A stretch of 64,000 nt of DNA, taken from contig JAGQDJ010000146.1 of the NCBI GenBank assembly GCA_022885665.1, positions 62,001-126,000 on the forward strand, in the 5' to 3' direction. Under the pieces are notes generated by a model, which did no database searches, was not told where the DNA came from, and saw only the letters and a program-made list of their open reading frames with translations. Below are positions 1-11,095 of this stretch, one piece after another (the stretch's first letter is position 1; the number at the start of each line of letters is the position of its first letter). The stretch is from Triops longicaudatus (lineage: Eukaryota > Arthropoda > Branchiopoda > Notostraca > Triopsidae). The position numbers and the translations under genes are program-made.

Positions 1-146
1 GGTGCCAAACTAGGTGGAACATCATTAGTCGACTTGGTATAAAACTCTATGCTAGTACAAGCTGTAAAGTGAACTTTTACTAATAGTCTCTGTCAACTTA
101 TATCGTTTGAGAGAATGTGTCTTAACTAGATAATGTTTGTGTTTAG

Positions 147-1837
147 TTTATTTCTGCCATTCAACCCATTTTAAAGAAAAACGACAACTTTGTTGTCGAT
201 AAACTTCGAAGACATGCTTCCGCGGCCAATCCAGAGGCTGTAGATACCATGGAATTTAATTCTGCAACACAGACCCTTATCGAAAACGTTAAACAGGATC
301 CGTCAAATGTGTTTGTCTACACAAAAAAGCTCTTGGATCTACTGAAAAGTATTCGAAGCGCTCCAAAATCAGATACCACAGCTTCTGCTCTGCACAAAGA
401 AGAAAATGCGGAATTACCGGCACAAAACGGTGATTCTCCACGAACACAGCGACAGATTGCCAAATTGGAAAGGTTCTTAGTGGTAAGAGCATTTTATTCC
501 CAGATTGTGTATACCATCATGTCTATGATAAATAGGCTAATCTGTAATTTGTGCTCTTGTTTTCACAGAAGCTGAATAAAAAAATTAAAGAATTTTCTGA
601 GAAAGAAGTTGATTTGGACGACAATATGTCTTCATACATAATAGAAACAAGGTAATGCTTTCATACGGGCTTTACAAGTACAAGACTCATAAAATTTTCT
701 TTCAAGGTTAAAAGATAGGTTTATGAAAGTGACAAAGAGAATCTGCGAGCTGAAAGGTGCAGTTCTCGACGCGAAGAGAAAAATCGAGAAGAAAATTAAA
801 TACGAAGGTAAAAATTAAGCCGTTCAATAGTTTTAGTAAAGTGGTTAAACGTAAAAGTCAGTTTGATTGGAACTGAAAATGCAGTCAGCGAAATATACCG
901 TAAAGTACAACATGTATAGAATAGGATAGATAAGTGCAACATATAAGATAACGTATTCAAATGTATGTTTTAAGATTTGTAATTTGTTTACAATTTTTTT
1001 CAGGCACACGATATCCGGAAATAAACAAAGCAATCGTCAGATTGTTAAAAAGAGGCCCTGATATGCCTGACTATCATGATGTGATAACGACTGTCAAGAA
1101 GGCCAACGAGATGAATAATATCCACTTAAGCGATCAAATGATTAATGATTTAGCACAAAAGATTTTTGAGACCATAGGACGTGAGTTCCAGGAACGCCGC
1201 AAAAAAGATCTTTATGTTACCATGCAAACTCATATACCTGAGGGTGCCGACGCGGAAGATCCAGCTGATAAGGATCTTGAATTGCTGAGGAAGCTTATCG
1301 AGAATCGTAAAGTATTCGAGCGAGAGGAAAATGAAGTACGTGTTAAATTTTTGTCTAATAATTTTTGAGAATTAGTTTATCATTTTTTATGATATTAATA
1401 GCTAGTATAATGCATTTTGTCGCTTTTTAAGATCATGAGGAAATATACGGAAAAGCAACTTGAACTTAAGGAAGAGCCAGAAGAAGTTATAGAAGGGGAA
1501 GAGGAAATTACAAGCGAACAAGACGAAAATGAACAGGAGGAATCTGACAGCGTAGCAGAGCTAGGGGATAGCGAAGAAGACGGAGACTGCGACGAAAATG
1601 ACACAGAAAAAGAAGAGGAGGAGAAAAGCTCCGCCAATACAAACCAAAGTAAGCTTGTGTTATTACATAAAAAAATCATTTTAAGTCTAAAAATTTTCTT
1701 TACTAGAAAAATCGCTTGCTAGTGATTGTAACGGAAAACATAATAAAAGTCACACGAAAAGAGGAGCGTCTACTACCTCTGAAAGGCATGCAGCTGGACC
1801 CCCTCTAAAATTTCCGAAGTTATGTATTTCAGATTAA
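147..1837 (+). CDS. DAXX: DAXX-like histone H3.3 chaperone (5' partial)
   Basis: Death-domain-associated protein family, nuclear chaperone for histone H3.3. Coding exons: 147-482, 569-651, 707-807, 1004-1335, 1432-1648, 1707-1837, all closing in phase. The first visible exon follows a TTTAG acceptor, so the true N-terminus lies to the left of the window. Order: N-terminal helical bundle (around FISAIQPILKK to LLDLLKS), a linker with SPRTQRQIAKLE, then the histone-binding domain with LKDRF..ICELK, GTRYPEINKAI, PDYHDVI and FQERRKKDLY, all close to human DAXX. A long Glu/Asp-rich segment follows, as in the family. The protein ends PLKFPKLCISD, a possible SUMO-interacting hydrophobic-acidic tail. 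AATAAA signals sit at 2045 and 2084. The family match is by recall of human DAXX; the exon structure is read directly. Confidence 0.88.
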
Positions 1838-2765
1838 GGTTTTACTTTATTCGTTCTTCCTTTTGTATTTTTTTATTTATATGCAAGTTCACCATCGAGT
1901 AAAAAAAATCAGTAGCCCCTACACCTGTGATGTTCATTTAACATTTCGGAACGCAGGGTGCATTGAAAAGTTTCATGATTTTATCTTTTCCACGAGAGAA
2001 ATTGTGTTGTATGATACAAACGTCTTGAAAAATGGATCACCTAGAATAAAACAGATATAAAATGAAATTTAATTCACAAATTTAATAAATTTATTTATTA
2101 GCTTTGCCAAAAGGACAATGGACTCAAACTCTAGTTTTTAGTATACGCCTAGTCTAGTTCAGTTATATGTGAGTGACGTGGATAGATTCCTGCAGCACAT
2201 TTTTTCGAAGCAATTGTCGCATGCTGTCAATTGAATAGAAAATGGATTGTACAATTCTTGCCAACGCAAAGAAAGGAAAATCATCAATATCGGAAAAACT
2301 TTTTCGGTTAGTCCGTAAGACAAGGAAGTTACTCTACTGCCACTATCACACAAGCGCATGCAGTAACTTGTGGCAGGTAACATGTGCTACAGTATGTCGT
2401 TCTCCATATATCAAATTGGACCCTCGTCGGAAATTTTAGGAACAAAGGCACCACAAAACATGAAATTACTATTAAAAATTCCTGTTTTTTTTTCTGAAGC
2501 TAATTAGTATTATTATTACTATTAACTTGTTAATAATAATAATACTAATTAGCTTCATTAGTATTAACTTGATCAAATACTTCGTAAATATTACGTAATC
2601 AAAGCGGTTTTCCGTTTTCGGAATGTTCTGAAATCTCTTGCGTTTAACAACTGTTTTTGAATGATTTTTTCCGACATCTACAGACAGCAATGAAAGCGCA
2701 AAAGTCGCAAATCTTTTCATGAATTAACAGCAATTTAACAAGAGTTCTTATACAAGAGACAACTA
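1838..2765. other. Intergenic, between convergent DAXX and CMTR2
   Basis: No gene seen. It holds the DAXX 3' UTR with two AATAAA signals (2045-2050, 2084-2089), AT-rich sequence, and a long near-perfect palindrome at 2496-2556 (separate entry). Short ORFs on either strand show no family resemblance and no plausible splice partners. Confidence 0.6.
2496..2556. repeat. 61-nt palindrome (AT-rich inverted repeat)
   Basis: The left arm begins GAAGCTAATTAGTATTATTA and the right arm ends with its exact reverse complement. The first 23 bases pair perfectly, then two bases bulge and the pairing resumes to a very small loop around TTAACTTGTTAA. It could form a cruciform in DNA or a long hairpin in any read-through transcript from DAXX or CMTR2. 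No coding role is visible. Confidence 0.85.
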
Positions 2766-5700
2766 TTAAAAGGCTACGGGGCTGGTGAAAAATTTTTGCC
2801 GAAAGAAAGCACTATGGAAGGAAAAAAGCTTACCACATAACTGTTGAATAGCATACAAACTTAACACCGTGCTATCCGTATCTTCCTGCAAATCGATACT
2901 TTGCAATAGTTTAACCATTTCTTTTCCACGGTCTTCATACGACTGAAAGATTATAGTGCACTTAGAAGCACAGAATCCGATCTATTTGTGGAAAAAGGGC
3001 AGATTACTAGAATAACAATTTAGGTCACCGGAGTTCTCAAGTCTTTTTATTTTACCTTCTGGAAGTTTTGCGACAGAAATGCAACAAGACTGTTGATAAA
3101 TCTCGTTAGGCATAAAATATCTTGCAAAATTAGATGGTCGCCCGGCGCTAATGCTCTGATGGTGTTTTTTAACCGCTGTAATGCAAGAACGTGACTTTGC
3201 TGAACGTCAGCAGGGTCAAAGGGCACGGTCAGAAGAAGCACACGCCCATCTGAAGGCAGTTCTGATCGATAGTCATCCAATCCGTACAATTTCCCTCCCT
3301 CAGCATGGAACAGCTGGCGGAATTTCAACCAGGAACGTAGAAGTTTATTGCAACAAAATTTGGAACTTTGAATCTGACGCACAGGACAACCTTTTGTGAC
3401 ATCCAGTCGCCAAAATGACTGAGCCAACGGCGTAACCTTCAAAAGAAAAAATAAATAAACAATGTAGAAGGGAGTTTGACAATAAAGGTGAACGAATATC
3501 TTGGAAAGACACTGAAAAAGATGTTCCAATATTCACTTACCCACAGAACTTTCGGCTCATCCAAAGAAACGTTTTTAAAATGCGCTACGTCTCGCTTGAG
3601 ATGTTCGATCTGCTCAGAAATACTTACAGGACGGCTTCGATCAAGGTAAGATCCTTGTCCTTTGTGAAATTCCGGTAAAAGGTCTTTGAACCACTGCGGC
3701 CTTTGCTTTCATAAAAAATGAAAAGGATAAGCATAGACGTAAATCGAACGTGTGGCAGATTTCGACAAATCGATTACCATGAGTTTTGTTATCCCCACAA
3801 TCTGGTTGCTTAAACCGATCTTGCGAATTTGGTAAGCTTCCAAATAATGTTCCGCAATTCGATCTTTGAGTTGACTCAAGTAGATTTTCTCTGCTTCGCT
3901 CATTCCTTTACTGTAAAGGTTAATGTTCCGCATGATTACTTCTATCTATTAAAAATAATTTTTCAACTGATTCAAGTAAACCAAGTAAATTCTTTAAATT
4001 CCTACCTGGAGATTACTAAAATAAGTGGCACAGGCTCTCACATTTTCCAGAAACGCCTTAGGTATTGACTTATGAGAATACAGTGCAGCTTGTGAATTGG
4101 TTTTAAGTTTGTTTTCTAAGCTATAGAAATAATTATAATATTAAGTACGAGGAAAGTAATTTTTGAAACCTTCTAAGAAAGGGTTGGACTTTCTCGAAAC
4201 TTTTGTAGTGTTTGCAAATTATGTACATTTCCGAGTTGCCTTCTTTGCTCGTTGCCGGTTTAAAAGTGTGAATTTCACGGAAAACGTTGGAAAGAAGATA
4301 GAGCAAGCAGACGCTTGCTGCTTCAAAGACCGTGAACATCTTGAGTACGAAATGTCCATCTTAAAATGAAACGGTTATGGGACAAAAATTTGAAATTCAT
4401 TAGTTTTAACCTTCTTTAAGAAGTGACAAGGCTAAAAAGGCTTCCCAATAATGTAAATTAACTACTTTTTCTTCTTGTTCGCCAGGTGTGTTTATGCAAT
4501 CAATGCTGCCATCGGCTGTTACCTAAATACACACAAAAGCTAATGTTTAATATAGCAAACAAAACTTCACAATAATTAAATACATCAAGGAAATCTAGAC
4601 ACCAAGTAAATTTAGTTCGAGGACTTAAAACTTAGACCAAATACATGTAATAGCTGCTTTAGTTCACGAAATATCGGGAAATTTTTGCTAGAGCAACTCA
4701 AAGTTGCACCAACAAAAAATCCTAATTTATTTGCATTGTTGAACTTCCATTTTCTAACTGGTAAGTCTAGAAACTAAGACAACAGAAAGAAATTACCAAC
4801 ATGACTCGGGCGTCTTTCAACTGGTTCATGAGATGTTCAACATTTTGAACGCTCATAAGGTTCCCAGTATTATCGATTCCAAAATCCCAATGTTGCAACG
4901 TATTCATAATAAATCGGTCGTCGTTAATCATATCATCCGGCGAATTTCCTTCAAAATAGGGGTTCAAAGTCGTGCCCAACCAATCCCACTATAAAGAATA
5001 TTCTAAATACAACAGTCATATGTCCTAAAGCAGACTTTACAGCAATCGTAGGATGATTAGATACTAAATAATGATTCAATGCCGCAATGAACGCTCCAGG
5101 AGCTTCACATAGATGGACAGATTGAAATCCAGGATTAAACTCGTCTACTAATCGATAAGCGCTCAATATTTCATAAAATTTTAGCCATGCCTACACAAAA
5201 AAAGACAAATGTCACTACTATATGAACTTCATATAATAAAATAGAAATACTTGCGTGCAGAGCTCGGGAAAACCTGCTTTCCTCGTTGTTTGAATAATGT
5301 TTCCTGCTCTGTTGGTGTAAAACGTATGTTGACGCCATTCTTGGATCTTCTTGTCGTTCAAGAGGCTCTTCACCTCATTTAACTTTCGTTTCATTGCCAT
5401 CAACTGGTCATCCTAGTACAGAAGAATGCAACACACTTATATCGATAGGCTCGGAACCAGACGGACAGAATTAAAATGTGAGGCGCGCTCAAAAATACGA
5501 AGTTGTGCGTATAACACTTTTTCTTTTGAACTGTGTTTGTTTCCTCTTTTAGCTTCGCGACTAAACAAACTTGAGTAATTAATTTAATTAATGTGTCGTC
5601 AACTCTGAAAGCTGATGGTGAAGGGTTACGGCTTTCTTTTGGGTATAAGTCCATTCAAGCATTTTTTAGGAATATTGCGGCTTTCTGACGTCAAGATATG

Positions 5701-6202
5701 TACTCATATAGACGAAGTTGTTCAGCATTGTAAAATATACAACACGTCTTTAAAATGTTAATTAAAAAGAGAAAGCGATAAAAAACAAAAACATTCAATT
5801 AACCATTATTCAGTTAAACAAGTAAGTTTACATTTACTTAAATGGACTTAAAATAGGACCGTCAACTTACATTGAAATAGGCGGTATATTCAAATAACCG
5901 CTATTCAATTAGGCGGGTTCGTCGGTGGTTTAATGAAATTCGCTCGTCCATTGCTGGTCGCGTAAGCAGGATTTTTTTTTTTTACATTAAACATAGGACA
6001 ACAGCTATGTAAACTCCCATTCTGTAATTGCATATTTTTCTGGACAGTAAGTGAGCCCTTAGAGCTCAAAATAATATTTTACCTGCCAATGTCTGTCAGA
6101 CGTGCCGTCGAGGTTTTCATTCAATACTTCGGCATGAAAAGAATCTTCTAGCCTCGGAAATGAATATTTCTTACTAAATTGGCGACGTACTTCCTCATCC
6201 AT
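2766..6202 (-). CDS. CMTR2: Cap-specific mRNA 2'-O-methyltransferase 2
   Basis: Methylates the ribose of the second transcribed nucleotide (cap2). Minus-strand exons from the start: 6083-6202, 5251-5412, 5041-5190, 4797-4988, 4411-4522, 4170-4359, 4006-4120, 3778-3945, 3541-3705, 3056-3436, 2766-2942; 643 aa. The FtsJ/RrmJ-type fold shows the SAM-binding segment HLCEAPGAFIAALNHYL (residues 120-136), the catalytic Asp in VTADGSIDC (about 212) and the catalytic Lys in HFVLKMFTVFE (about 252). GTTLNPYFEGN, DNTG and TFKPATSKEGNSEMY also match human CMTR2. The C-terminal non-catalytic MTase-like domain is present (CLTRFINSLVAF). Human is 770 aa. The N-terminus is short between exons 1 and 2, and an exon may be missed at 5413-6082. 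The last exon is read to its first stop; a GTAAGC donor at 2833 leaves another 3' end possible. Confidence 0.88.
5871..5909. repeat. Short imperfect hairpin in CMTR2 intron 1
   Basis: ATTGAAATAGGCGGT and its near reverse complement ACCGCTATTCAAT flank a short AT-rich loop. Two single-base bulges interrupt the stem. It stands inside the 670-bp first CMTR2 intron, which otherwise shows nothing recognisable. Confidence 0.45.
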
Positions 6203-6659
6203 TGTGGCAAACACTACACGTGTTTACATTTATTTTTCACGCCTGGCCACGCCTATGCGCGTTCTGCCGGGCTTGGAGTTTGTTGTGACGTCATTAGCAG
6301 TCAACCACTTGTAAATGGCGTGTAGTCTGTCAAAACTGTGCTGGTAATGTGGGAAATTGCTGCATATAACCCTTACTTCCGTTAAAAGTGTAAACAATGG
6401 AAGGGGTAAAGGTAAAGTTAAGAGAAAGTTTAAATTTTTCGGTAAATTTCTAAGGACAAATAAAAGTCAATTTTTGGAAAGAGTCAAGTGCAAACTTTTT
6501 GTATGGAAATGCGCGCGAAATTTTTGCCAAAAAACCGGCTGGGTTGGCTTTCAGTGTTTGTTTATGTGTCCGTTAATCATACTATAAGATTTGTTAAGGA
6601 TTTTAGGGTGCATTTTGATGATTTTGCATTGTTCTATTTAGGAGGAAAGTGTAAGTTGT
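6203..6659. promoter_or_regulatory. Shared upstream region of CMTR2 and Polycomb-like
   Basis: These 457 bp separate the two divergent start codons. The part next to CMTR2 is richer in C and G (CACGCCTGGCCACGCC). A likely 5' UTR intron of Polycomb-like ends at the acceptor TTCTATTTAG just before 6642, so that gene probably starts transcription further left, near CMTR2. No TATA box is evident. Confidence 0.45.
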
Positions 6660-9600
6660 ATGGCTCCCGATTCCACGACCGTAGACAAACCGTGTTTCAG
6701 TGAAGGAGAAGATGTGTTGTTACACGAAGCTGGCTTTTATTATTTTGGAAGCATCATCCAGGTGGACTTAGCCAATAGAAAATGCTTGGTCCAGTTTGGA
6801 GACGACACTGACCGTTGGTCGAGCTTCAGGGATCTGAAGAAAATCAAAATTGAAGGCACGGAAATTTGCTGTGTACTATGCAAAAAATCCCAGTCCTTTC
6901 CCGATAATGCAATCCTCCTTTGTCACTATTGTGGCCGAGGTTACCACCAATCTTGCCATGATGTAAGTAAATTGAAACTGTGAATCTCTGGCACTGGAAA
7001 TTCACAACATTACTTTGACCAACTTTTGATGTTTTGTTATAGCCGAAGATACCCAAACTTTTTGCGGTTAAAGAACAGCTTTGGATGTGCACTAGGTGTG
7101 GCGATAAAGGAGAAGACAAGAATTTCAAACCTTGTAACATCAAACCAGCTATCAATCTGCCTTCGCCTCCAATTAAAACTTCCCCTCCTTCACAGTTTCC
7201 TTATCAAGTAAGAACATGTGAAAATTAATGTAAAAATTAATATAAAATTTTACGTTTGAAAATTGTAATTGTAGAATTGCCACGTAGTCGACTAATTTTT
7301 TTTTAGCCAATTAATATCACAGATAAATAAATTTATCATAGTTATTGTATGGATCAGTTATCCTGAATTCCCTTTTTTAATTAAACGATTCTAAAAATCT
7401 AGAATGTGTGAAAATTAAAGTTAGCATCTTTTCTCATGCGTTCTGGACTCTTAATTTTTTTTCAAAGATAAGCCAATGGGCATTTCTTTTGAAATATAAG
7501 GCCTAGTCTAAGTCAAGTCACAAGTGACTACGACTAGTATGAAATGGCAAGTCTGACATTGTATTGTTCTACAGATGAATTCTTTGACTTGGGATGCTCA
7601 ACATAGAACGAATGCGCAACACATTTACTGTTATTGTGCTGGTCCCGGCGATTGGTATCGAAGAATGCTGCAATGCTGTCACTGTTTACAGTGGTTCCAT
7701 CAGCGTTGTGTATCCTGTATTAACCATACCTTACTCTTTGGTGATAGGTAAAGCATTTATCTCCTGGAACTATAAATGCCTTCATAGGCTTAGATATTAC
7801 TTTTACTGTGTCTTTATAGCATATTTTACAGTATTATTTTAAAAATATTTGTCAGGTTGTTTCAAATTATTGGTTTTTATTTGTAGATTCTATCTGTTCT
7901 TATGTGCGGTCTGTAATCATGGAACGGAACGGATTGCACGTTTGGACATGACAGTCTCTGACGTTGCCCATTTAGTACTCTACAATTTGGCATTAGAAAC
8001 TGGAAAGAAGTATCAGGATTTAGATACTGACATTCTGCCTTATTTGGACTCACGTAGGAATGAATTGCAACTGCCTGTTAAAGTACGGGTGACTTCGATT
8101 AAAACATACGGATAAGAAAGCTGTTTTTCAATATTTCTAACTATATAGTTGACAATTATTTGTTTTTCAAAGATAACGAAGATGTCCGCCATGGAACGCC
8201 GCAACGAAATTTTGGATGCATTTAAGAAATACAAAGGTCGATTTGTGAGCGGAAGGGAAATGAAAAAGAAAGGAAGCATGTGGGGCTTACGTACTCGAGT
8301 TCCTCCGTCTGTCACCTTCTCACCCCATGCCAAACAACTAATGGAAACTTGGTTAAAATCCAGGTACTTCTATAAAAATTTTGTCTCACCATTCTAAAGC
8401 AAATACGAATGTTTTAATGTTTTAAATAAAATTAAATAAAAAAAGCAATTATTATTAGTAAGCTATACAGTACTAGTAAGCTATACGATTCACTGTCTGA
8501 ACCAAAATTTGTTCAGCACAAATAGGTTTCACATTATTAAGTATAAGGTTGTACGCAAAGCTGTAGGCAATTAGCGAGCAGTGCAAACGTAATATAGGAG
8601 ATTTGGAATTTACAGGATTCACTGTCTGTTTTATGCAACCTCCTTCTGTGGGCAAAGGGTTTTTTGTTAGTGTCAGCATTTGGGACTTCTTCATTTTACA
8701 CATCAATTTGTCTTTCTTCGTTGTCGTTCAATATATAATAGATTGAAATTTTATTTTTACTGAAAAATATTCTCTATTGAATACATAATTTTGTGGTTGC
8801 ACGATTTTTTAGTGGTAATTTTTAGATATTTGTAGAATGATAAGAGGTATAGTAATATTATCAATTTATCGTTGGTAGTAGGTCCGTTAGTCAAATTAAA
8901 GATTGCAGTTTGTCCAACGCGGTGAAAAAGCATGCCGATCCTGCTCAATCCAATCGCAAAACAGCACTTAAGCAAAAGAGAGAGAGAACCAATACCAGAA
9001 CGTCCAAGTCAGGTACAAAGAATTTCTATTGGCCACTTCTTTTTGTTGACTACCACTCAATTATGTTGCCTGGTTTTCAATTTTCTTTTAGATAACCGCG
9101 CTAGTAGTCCGGATTGCGAAACCGACACGTCATCCTTGTCGGTTTGTAGCAAACGAAAAGCTTCATACAACGGAATCGGGGATAAAGGAAGTTCTGAGGA
9201 AAGCTGTGGAGAAGGCGAGAAGTCTTGCCAAAGTCCGCGAGTAAAACGAACTCTGCGACGAAAAGTTAGCGCACCGTCAAGCTCAAAAGTAACTGCTTTC
9301 AAATCTTGATATACAAAAATAGCACTTAATGTATTTACTTTATTAAGCCATTTTTACACTGCTTTCTTTAACATTACATTAATTTATTTGCGTAATTATC
9401 ACTTTTTTATTTTTGGTTTATTTTTTTATTCTGATTTCTATTTTATTTGCTTTTTGACAGGGATCGAGCGGCAGGTCGTCTGATGTTCTCGATTCCTCTG
9501 TGAATCCTACGCCCGCCGATAGCGGGGATGAAACATATTCGCGTAGTACTTTAGATATGTTCATTCCTCTTCTCAAGGATTTTGAAGGCCAAAATAACCC

Positions 9601-10066
9601 TTTCTTGCATTTGGATCTCATGAGCATGAACAGTTCTTCTGCCTACCTCAGTGCCGGTCATCATCATAGTCTTCTTCAGCGCGTCCAGCCTCTCAAAATG
9701 CGCTTGAGTGCAAAAGACATTCGCATTACGAAAAACGGCGAAATAAGGCGAAGAAAGCCCCGCCCTTTGAAGAAGAACACACAGCCGCCTGTAGTCCCTT
9801 TCTTGAACTCCGGCGGTGTTAAAAGTTTAGCTAATGGCGACCTTTTCCGAAATCCTGGGCCTGCCGTCAGTGCAGGTAATGGTACGCCTTCGAACGGTGT
9901 GTCGTCGAATCTTTCCCTCCAGACTTGTTCAAGTTTAATGGTACAGTCCGTTTTCGGAACGGCAAATCGCATTGCCAGTGGGGAGAAGTATACCGTCGTG
10001 GCTAAACGAGTGTTACCCAGCGGCCAAATCCAGTATTTGTTGGACTGGGAACCCAATCCATCCTAA
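6660..10066 (+). CDS. Pcl: Polycomb-like protein (PHF1/MTF2/PHF19 family)
   Basis: PRC2 accessory subunit that helps target H3K27 methylation. Exons: 6660-6962, 7043-7207, 7575-7747, 7887-8082, 8173-8363, 8909-9012, 9092-9288, 9461-10066; 644 aa. Domains in order: Tudor (about 14-65, EGEDVLLHE...CLVQFGDDTDRW), PHD1 (about 70-130, CVLC..CHYCGRGYHQSCHD..CTRCG), PHD2 (about 173-225, YCYCAGPGDWYRRMLQCCHC), extended-homology winged helix (KYKGRFVSGREMKKK..WGLRTRVPPSV), a basic/serine-rich linker, and the family C-terminal segment GEKYTVVAKRVLPSG..YLLDWE. The donor of exon 4 could also be 8088, adding two residues. The start is the first ATG after the 5' UTR acceptor and opens directly onto the Tudor domain. 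The Tudor cage looks incomplete (see findings). Confidence 0.9.
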
Positions 10067-11095
10067 CGTACAGAGGCGGAGTAAAGAGAGAAAAGAACAC
10101 ATTTTTTCGTTTCCCGACAAATAAGAAAGTCTTCGGAAGGGATATTTACTCGTTCCGCGGAGTTATTGTTAGTCGTTGCTTTTGTGGTAATGCGGAGTTT
10201 TTCCCTCATTTTTTACAGTTCGTATTGTGAGGAAATATTGTGTACGTTAATTTGGACATTCGAAAGGAAAAAAAATTAACTTTGCTGTCTCTTTATTACA
10301 CACTGCCAGTGCAGCTGAGGACTTTGTTCAAATTAGTCTCCTACTTATGACCAATACAGAATTGACACAAAAATCAAAGTTTTACAAGCTTGTTGATTGC
10401 AGAAGCATTTTGCTTTACGCATCTTGACAAGGTGTCTCAACATTACACACGCGACTGTGTTTATTGGTGATTTTAACATTCACTTATTCTGCAACAGTTA
10501 GGCAAATCAATAGTAGGATTTAGCAAACAGCTCAATAGGGCTCTAAAATTTACGTACCAAAGATGGTAGATCAACTGGTGCACAACGAAAAAGCGGCACA
10601 ACATTGATAGGTTATGATTTCAATAACGGATGAATTATTTTTTTTTTCACGTCTGTATTAGTGCAATATTTTGTTACTAAACTGAACTTACGTAAAGGAT
10701 ACAGGAACCTCCACTATAACAGTACACAATGCTTGATATATATAAAAAGCTGGCCAGAACGAATAGCTTTCGCAGTAGGCTCTGTGCGATCGTACTTTCC
10801 GTCTGAAATTTAGGTACCAGTCCAGTAAAACTTATTAATGGCTAAATTTCGTTCGCTGGCCAGGTTTGTAAGAGTATTTAGTAGAATCCTGAAGTTTTCC
10901 GATGATCGGTATAAAATACATACATTCAACTTTTATATGCGATTTGTGTATTTCGCGAATTAACGTTAAAATTAGTTCAGTCTATCTCGTTTCTCGTAGT
11001 ACCAAAACCACTTTACACGATTAGATGTCTACATTTGCATTGATTCGTTGGAGAGGTAAAACGTATAGTAAAAAAATAAGGCGTTTTCATTAAGT
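10067..11095. other. Intergenic between convergent Pcl and ACADM
   Basis: AT-rich 3' flanks of two convergent genes. The only notable element is a textbook TATA motif (TATATAAAAAG at about 10738-10748) in plus orientation with no ORF behind it. No repeat family or RNA gene recognised. Confidence 0.5.

Noticed and set aside
1417..1722. Acidic ORF as a separate small gene
   Set aside because: It is the acidic exon of DAXX (1432-1648), joined in phase on both sides.
2159..2383. Minus-strand ORF as the last CMTR2 exon
   Set aside because: Joining it would need an unseen intron from 2833; its sequence (EKMCCRNLSTSLTYN) does not resemble the family end, whereas read-through to 2766 does so at least weakly.
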